10,972 bases of DNA from Euryarchaeota archaeon UBA538 (GTDB taxonomy: Archaea > Thermoplasmatota > Poseidoniia > Poseidoniales > Thalassarchaeaceae), in assembly GCA_002499325.1 (NCBI GenBank), contig DALC01000032.1:51517-62488 (forward strand). Direction: 5' to 3'. Every line of letters begins with the position of its first letter. Position 1 is the stretch's first letter. The notes beneath the pieces are model-generated. The model ran no database searches. It was not told the origin of the DNA and saw only the letters and a program-made list of their open reading frames with translations. The translations under genes were made by a program, and so were the position numbers. Positions 7,028 to 10,972 of this stretch are shown here, piece after piece.

Positions 7028-7504
7028 TCAAATTATCTGAAGTAGGTATAAGAATCCAAGGAATGCATGGATGATTACCAAAAGGGCCATTACATCGCCT
7101 AGTCTTCCATGTAAGTCACGAGTTTTTACAATACTCTCTCCTTTCCTTCTCAATGAGCTGGTCTTTCTGCCCAGATACCATAGGGACCCCATGAGTGCAA
7201 GAGCCAGAATTCCAGCCCAACCGTGATAATTATTGGGAATCAGTTGTTTTAGTGCTTCTTGATTACTTTGACCAGTGAGTATTGCCTCGACAATCTGGGC
7301 AATAAATGCGACTGAGATAACAAGAATAAGGTATACCATTATTCTGTTTCCTGATTTTTCATGTTCATTTACGGCTGAAATCCTTTCATCGCCCCGTAGA
7401 CCCTCTTTTTCTCTTCTCCAAGACCTTTGTTTCATGAATGCCCATATCAAGGCGAGAGCCAGTATTGGATGAATCATCAGAATTGCCACTCTGATAAAAT
7501 CCAT
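7028..7504 (-). CDS. Four-helix membrane protein with conserved-looking histidines, possible b-type heme protein
   Basis: The 158-residue protein has four predicted membrane helices, at about 4-24, 55-76, 95-112 and 135-157. Histidines sit where helices begin or end: His12-Pro13 in helix 1, His94-Gly in front of helix 3 (YHGWAGILALALMG), His132-Gly in front of helix 4 (DLHGRLGD), and His146 within helix 4. Paired histidines in a four-helix bundle, with the HP and HxxxG-like patterns, recall cytochrome b561-like and DUF4079-type membrane proteins, so heme binding is plausible. This is inference from layout; I have no family match. The loop between helices 1 and 2 is highly charged (RREKEGLRGDER). 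ATG 7504 is the start. The gene is convergent with the RNase HI gene, the two stop codons touching, and divergent from the giant PIN gene. Confidence 0.75.
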   Translation of the reverse strand: MDFIRVAILMIHPILALALIWAFMKQRSWRREKEGLRGDERISAVNEHEKSGNRIMVYLILVISVAFIAQIVEAILTGQSNQEALKQLIPNNYHGWAGILALALMGSLWYLGRKTSSLRRKGESIVKTRDLHGRLGDVMALLVIIHAFLGFLYLLQII

Positions 7505-7520
7505 GTATCGCCCGAGGCGT

Positions 7521-7530
7521 GATTACTTAT
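7521..7530 (-). promoter_or_regulatory. Possible TATA box for the four-helix membrane protein gene
   Basis: Read on the minus strand the sequence is ATAAGTAATC, centred about 22 bases before the ATG at 7504. This spacing would suit an archaeal promoter making a leaderless or nearly leaderless transcript. It is the most AT-rich piece of the 103-base divergent gap (7505-7607). No comparable element is evident for the plus-strand gene on the other side. The call rests on position and composition alone. Confidence 0.25.
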
Positions 7531-7607
7531 CTCCTCTACTGACGCGTAGATTAGCAAGGCGATGTGTTGATGTACAGAGCGCATAGGCCGAGAGACGGGG
7601 TTGTGCT

Positions 7608-10600
7608 GTGGAGGAGTACCTTCTGGACTGTATGGAGATACTAGGAAGGTCTGGTGATCACGAAGCAACACGGAGAAAGAAGCTTACGAATGCCCCTTCA
7701 TGGTCATTGTTACAGGATCCTAGTTGGAAGGCTCTTGCCTTGATTGCCGCCAGGAAGGAGGCCGTTGATACGGTCGGCTCTGAAGATAATATGAGGAAGA
7801 ATCGCTCACGTAGAGTAGGAAGAAGAGGAGGTCGTGGAAAGATTACTACCACTTCGGACAAACTCGCTTCACCGGATGATGCTATCTCCAGTGGTTATTC
7901 CTGTGGATACAGGCTTGCTGTACTTATAGCACAAAAAAATAGGCTTGGTAAAAATGAGTGGCAGACCTCTTGGGATCAAGAGATGGATGTCATAAGGGAG
8001 GAGTGTAGGAATGGGGTTCATCCTGTATGGGAGAGGCTTGCAAGAGAATCCCCCCTTCTGGCAGAGCTGGGTCTTTTCCCGATTGTGGAGCCTGAATCTA
8101 GTTTTGGAGAAAGAGACCCGTGGATATTCGAGTCCAGGATAGATTATTCTGATAACGAATCACTCAGGGGTTGGTTGAATTTGGTTGCACCGTTCAAACT
8201 TTCAGCCTCCCAGTTGAAAGTTATTCAGAAGATTAAGAAGGATCTCAGGAAAAATCCTCGACGTAAACTTTGGGAAGATTGGATGTCTACTTCGTTAATT
8301 GGCTTGGAAGGGGATGCAATGCTACTTGAGGGCATATTGTTGGCTGCGGCTCAATCTGATAGGGCTAGAGGAGTGTTAGATGGTATCGAAGGAGACTGTT
8401 CTAAAGTGGCTAGGGACCTTAGTGTTCTAATTTCTCTAAGAGAGGATGAGGATTGTGATTGGAGCATGACTGTCGAAAGGAAAGAGGAAGATAAGTTATC
8501 TTCGGCAATCAAAATAGAAGGCTGGCTCAGAGTGGATCTTTATCCAGCGGAAATGACTCATGAATTAGCAATGGAGGGAGTTTCTATTATCGAAGAGAGT
8601 GGTAGAAGCATTCCATCCAGATTAGCTTGGATAGCATCAGAGAGACTCGTTGAATCTGGAGATTTCTCTACCGCCCTGAATTACATTGAAGGTAAGGCAG
8701 TAAATGATTTCAGAGGACTGAAGACTTGCTTGACTATGATATCAAGTGATTCTACCGGGATCTCGCTTGATTCCATAGTTTCTGGCCTGCCAGAACTAAA
8801 TGAGGAGTGCCTAAGATTGGCTCTTACCCATCCTAATTCTCCGTCCCCGGTTAGGACAATGGCGGCTAGTTTTCTCTCCGAAATAGATCAAATCAGGTAT
8901 ACTGATGAGATCATATCGTCGTTTACCATGTCAGCAGAAATAAAGGGACTGACAGACATGCTAATCGAGGAGGTTTCGTTACAGAGAGCTTACCCATTTC
9001 GTGTTATGTTGTCTTGGCACTTGATTACTGCAAAAGACTCTGTAGGGATTTCATCCAAATTGTTGGAAGCAAGAAGAGTAGCTCTTGCATCAATAGAGGA
9101 GGCAGAGAGAGATGGGGTACTCTCTGAGGTATGTGTGGGACTAATCTCCCTACTTGATGGAATAAGCACTAATCTTGAGGCGGTTCATGATAAGTTGGAT
9201 TCTGAAGGATTGAAGACACTGAAAGAGGTTAGGATGGCTTTGGGACCCGAAGGGGATGGAATAGTTAAGGAAGTAAGAATAGAGAAGTTAGTTAATTCTG
9301 TTAACGATGCTGACTTGACATTGTTGGAGAGGAGGCTTTTCGAGGCTGTCATAACCGCACTAATTCTCAATAGGGCGGCTGTAAATCTCCAAAATGGGGA
9401 GGTTTCCAGTAGGAACCAAGCTATCTCGTCCCTCGAATCAGTGATTTCATCGGAGAGAGTTTCTATGAGAACAATTAGATTCGCCTCTGACCTAGTTTTC
9501 GAACACTCTGTAGGAATTGAGTCATTGGATACCTGGTATAGAGAGAATGATAGTAAAAGTCCCGAATGTCAGATTGTTAAGGCTGCTCTACTTGAGAGGA
9601 GTGGTGATTTGATTGGTTCGGCATGGGCGTACAAAGATGCAGCTTCTAAGCTGATGGAAATAGATATTGAAAGATCTGCAATATTCCTACGATGGTCTCT
9701 AATTTCGTTCGCACATGGAGGAGGATGGAAGGAGGCAGTTTCTCTCATCGATGCATATCCCACCCTATCTGCCTCAGTAACAAATAGATTCAAGATGTAT
9801 CTCAAAGTCTGTAAGGATTGTACAGAAAAGAATCAGTTGGGGGCTACATCGAGGGTAATAGACCATGTAAGTAACGAGGAGCGAGTCAGGGATGACGAGG
9901 AAGATGGTGCCTCTATCGTCGAGTCTCTTGAATCGATCAAAATGTATCCTCTGGAACATGGACTTCCAATTGACCCTTTCCAGGGCAGGGTAATGGCGGC
10001 CATAATGAAGATGAGCCATTCCTCGCAATCTAGGAGATCTGATCTTGAGAGAAGATTTGATTCTGAAATGAGATCTAAAGAAAAAAATACTTTTTCAATT
10101 GTCACTGTTATAGAACAAGTTGCTGAAATGAGTCCTATTCGAGCGCTTAGGATGTTTGAGAGGGCCTTGAAATCTGGAGAATTCGAAGGTAGGGAAAGGA
10201 AAATTCTACAGAATACTCAGAGGAATCTGTTTACGAGACAGTCAGGAAAAATTTCAGTTAGAGAGAGAAAGACTCTTGGTAGCTTAGGTCTAAAGCCCTT
10301 GGTATTGGTGGATACAAATATCCTGATAGACGCTCTCAAGGATGATTTACTGAGGGAATTATCTCCAGATAGCCTTGGTAGTTTTGATTGGACGATGCAA
10401 AGGGCATTTCACTGGAAGCTGAGGTCCCTTGCCAAGGAAGATCGCGTGTTACTGAGTATTCCTAGGGCCGCGATGGGAGAGTTCATGAATCGTGTCAAAT
10501 CTCCTGATATAGTCCTGGGCTTATTTGAAAACGTGTATATTGAAAGGTCATCATGGGACGAGATTGTCACTGAGAAGTTTCTACAAGAGAGAGTATCTTC

Positions 10601-10972
10601 TATCATTTCAATCTTCAACAACTGGGATGGAGATGGTTTGGAGAGTGTCTCCAATGAAATAGACCTAGAAGTTTTCCTGACCAATCATAGAGAGATTTTC
10701 AGAGTAGTAGATCAGCACAAAAGAGAGCATAAGGAAGACATCCCCGCAAGAACAGAGATAGGAGGCGAGTCAATTTACCCTGAGAAGGGGGATTGTGATA
10801 TAATGACGAGTGCCGCCATTATTGCCGATTCTTTCTCCACAGGCGTAGGAAGTGTTGCTGTTGCAACCAGGGACTCCGACTTCAAATTAGTCTCGAGAGC
10901 ATTAGAAGAAGAGTTTGGGTTTGGAGTAATTGGTGATCTTCAACAACTTAACAAACTGGCATACTTGGACTC
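7608..10972 (+). CDS. Giant helical-repeat protein with C-terminal PIN ribonuclease domain, 3' end cut by the window
   Basis: One frame stays open from GTG 7608 to the window end: 1,121 complete codons without a stop. An in-frame TAG at 7584 limits the start; ATG 7632 is the alternative. Residues 896 onward form a PIN domain, a metal-dependent nuclease fold usually acting on RNA. The acidic tetrad is visible: Asp902 in VLVDTNILIDAL, Glu958 in MGEFMNRV, Asp1062 in GDCDIMTSAAIIA and Asp1089 (with Asp1091) in VATRDSDFKLV. The first ~895 residues match nothing I know. They are almost entirely helical, with short TPR-like pieces such as ESGDFSTALNYIEGKA (349-364), LERSGDLIGSAWAYKDAA (from 662) and IRALRMFERALKSGEFE (844-860). 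A basic patch MRKNRSRRVGRRGGRGK lies at 62-78. No signal peptide or membrane helix is seen. The architecture suggests a scaffold that presents RNA or protein partners to the nuclease. No VapB-like antitoxin gene precedes it. Function is unknown. Confidence 0.88.
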   Translation, partial: MEEYLLDCMEILGRSGDHEATRRKKLTNAPSWSLLQDPSWKALALIAARKEAVDTVGSEDNMRKNRSRRVGRRGGRGKITTTSDKLASPDDAISSGYSCGYRLAVLIAQKNRLGKNEWQTSWDQEMDVIREECRNGVHPVWERLARESPLLAELGLFPIVEPESSFGERDPWIFESRIDYSDNESLRGWLNLVAPFKLSASQLKVIQKIKKDLRKNPRRKLWEDWMSTSLIGLEGDAMLLEGILLAAAQSDRARGVLDGIEGDCSKVARDLSVLISLREDEDCDWSMTVERKEEDKLSSAIKIEGWLRVDLYPAEMTHELAMEGVSIIEESGRSIPSRLAWIASERLVESGDFSTALNYIEGKAVNDFRGLKTCLTMISSDSTGISLDSIVSGLPELNEECLRLALTHPNSPSPVRTMAASFLSEIDQIRYTDEIISSFTMSAEIKGLTDMLIEEVSLQRAYPFRVMLSWHLITAKDSVGISSKLLEARRVALASIEEAERDGVLSEVCVGLISLLDGISTNLEAVHDKLDSEGLKTLKEVRMALGPEGDGIVKEVRIEKLVNSVNDADLTLLERRLFEAVITALILNRAAVNLQNGEVSSRNQAISSLESVISSERVSMRTIRFASDLVFEHSVGIESLDTWYRENDSKSPECQIVKAALLERSGDLIGSAWAYKDAASKLMEIDIERSAIFLRWSLISFAHGGGWKEAVSLIDAYPTLSASVTNRFKMYLKVCKDCTEKNQLGATSRVIDHVSNEERVRDDEEDGASIVESLESIKMYPLEHGLPIDPFQGRVMAAIMKMSHSSQSRRSDLERRFDSEMRSKEKNTFSIVTVIEQVAEMSPIRALRMFERALKSGEFEGRERKILQNTQRNLFTRQSGKISVRERKTLGSLGLKPLVLVDTNILIDALKDDLLRELSPDSLGSFDWTMQRAFHWKLRSLAKEDRVLLSIPRAAMGEFMNRVKSPDIVLGLFENVYIERSSWDEIVTEKFLQERVSSIISIFNNWDGDGLESVSNEIDLEVFLTNHREIFRVVDQHKREHKEDIPARTEIGGESIYPEKGDCDIMTSAAIIADSFSTGVGSVAVATRDSDFKLVSRALEEEFGFGVIGDLQQLNKLAYLD

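Noticed and set aside
7022..7038. Short inverted repeat AGATA/TATCT across the RNase HI and membrane-protein stop codons
   Set aside because: Only a 5-bp stem, easily by chance, and no T-run on either side; not enough to call a bidirectional terminator.
9569..10684. Several 78-91 codon minus-strand open frames within the giant gene
   Set aside because: All lie opposite the long plus-strand frame that ends in a clear PIN domain; their translations are Ser-rich shadows.
7608..10972. VapBC toxin-antitoxin system
   Set aside because: The PIN domain belongs to a protein over 1,100 residues long, and no small antitoxin gene lies upstream; the upstream neighbour is a divergent membrane protein.

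Overview
The window looks like a chromosomal segment of an archaeon. The best marker is the gene at 249-1019, a 4-phosphopantoate--beta-alanine ligase of the archaeal coenzyme A pathway, which bacteria and eukaryotes replace with other enzymes. A THEP1-type NTPase, arginine codons dominated by AGA/AGG, moderate GC and very tight gene packing fit this. The packing and protein style remind me of marine planktonic Thermoplasmatota (Marine Group II/III), but that finer placement is inference. I see no tRNA, rRNA, CRISPR array, insertion sequence or integrase.

Left part (1-2227): the 3' end of nadC (NAD synthesis) runs directly into the phosphopantothenate synthetase gene (CoA synthesis), a small cofactor operon. 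It converges on a minus-strand isocitrate/isopropylmalate dehydrogenase-family gene, and one CTAG palindrome supplies both stop codons. Middle part (2299-4939): a 202-residue coiled-coil plus probable winged-helix protein is followed by a 658-residue protein with the layout of an Eco57I-type DNA adenine methylase. Its catalytic NPPY motif reads RPPW, so it may not methylate. Perfect inverted repeats lie just before (2929-2948) and just after (4961-4980) this gene.

Right part (5081-7504): a THEP1-like NTPase, a two-helix small membrane protein, the glycine-cleavage H protein (gcvH) and a ribonuclease HI lie in a row on the plus strand, gcvH and the RNase HI gene overlapping by 4 bases. Directly abutting and convergent is a four-helix membrane protein with histidines placed as in heme-binding b-type families. 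Last part (7608 to the end): one reading frame stays open for over 1,120 codons and leaves the window. It encodes a mostly helical protein of about 895 residues fused to a C-terminal PIN ribonuclease domain with all four acidic residues present.

The best candidates for undescribed biology are the giant helical-PIN protein and the pair formed by the coiled-coil/winged-helix protein and the degenerate methylase. The remaining genes are housekeeping metabolism and nucleic-acid maintenance. No intergenic stretch exceeds 300 bases; the longest, 4940-5080, holds the palindrome and nothing else I can defend.
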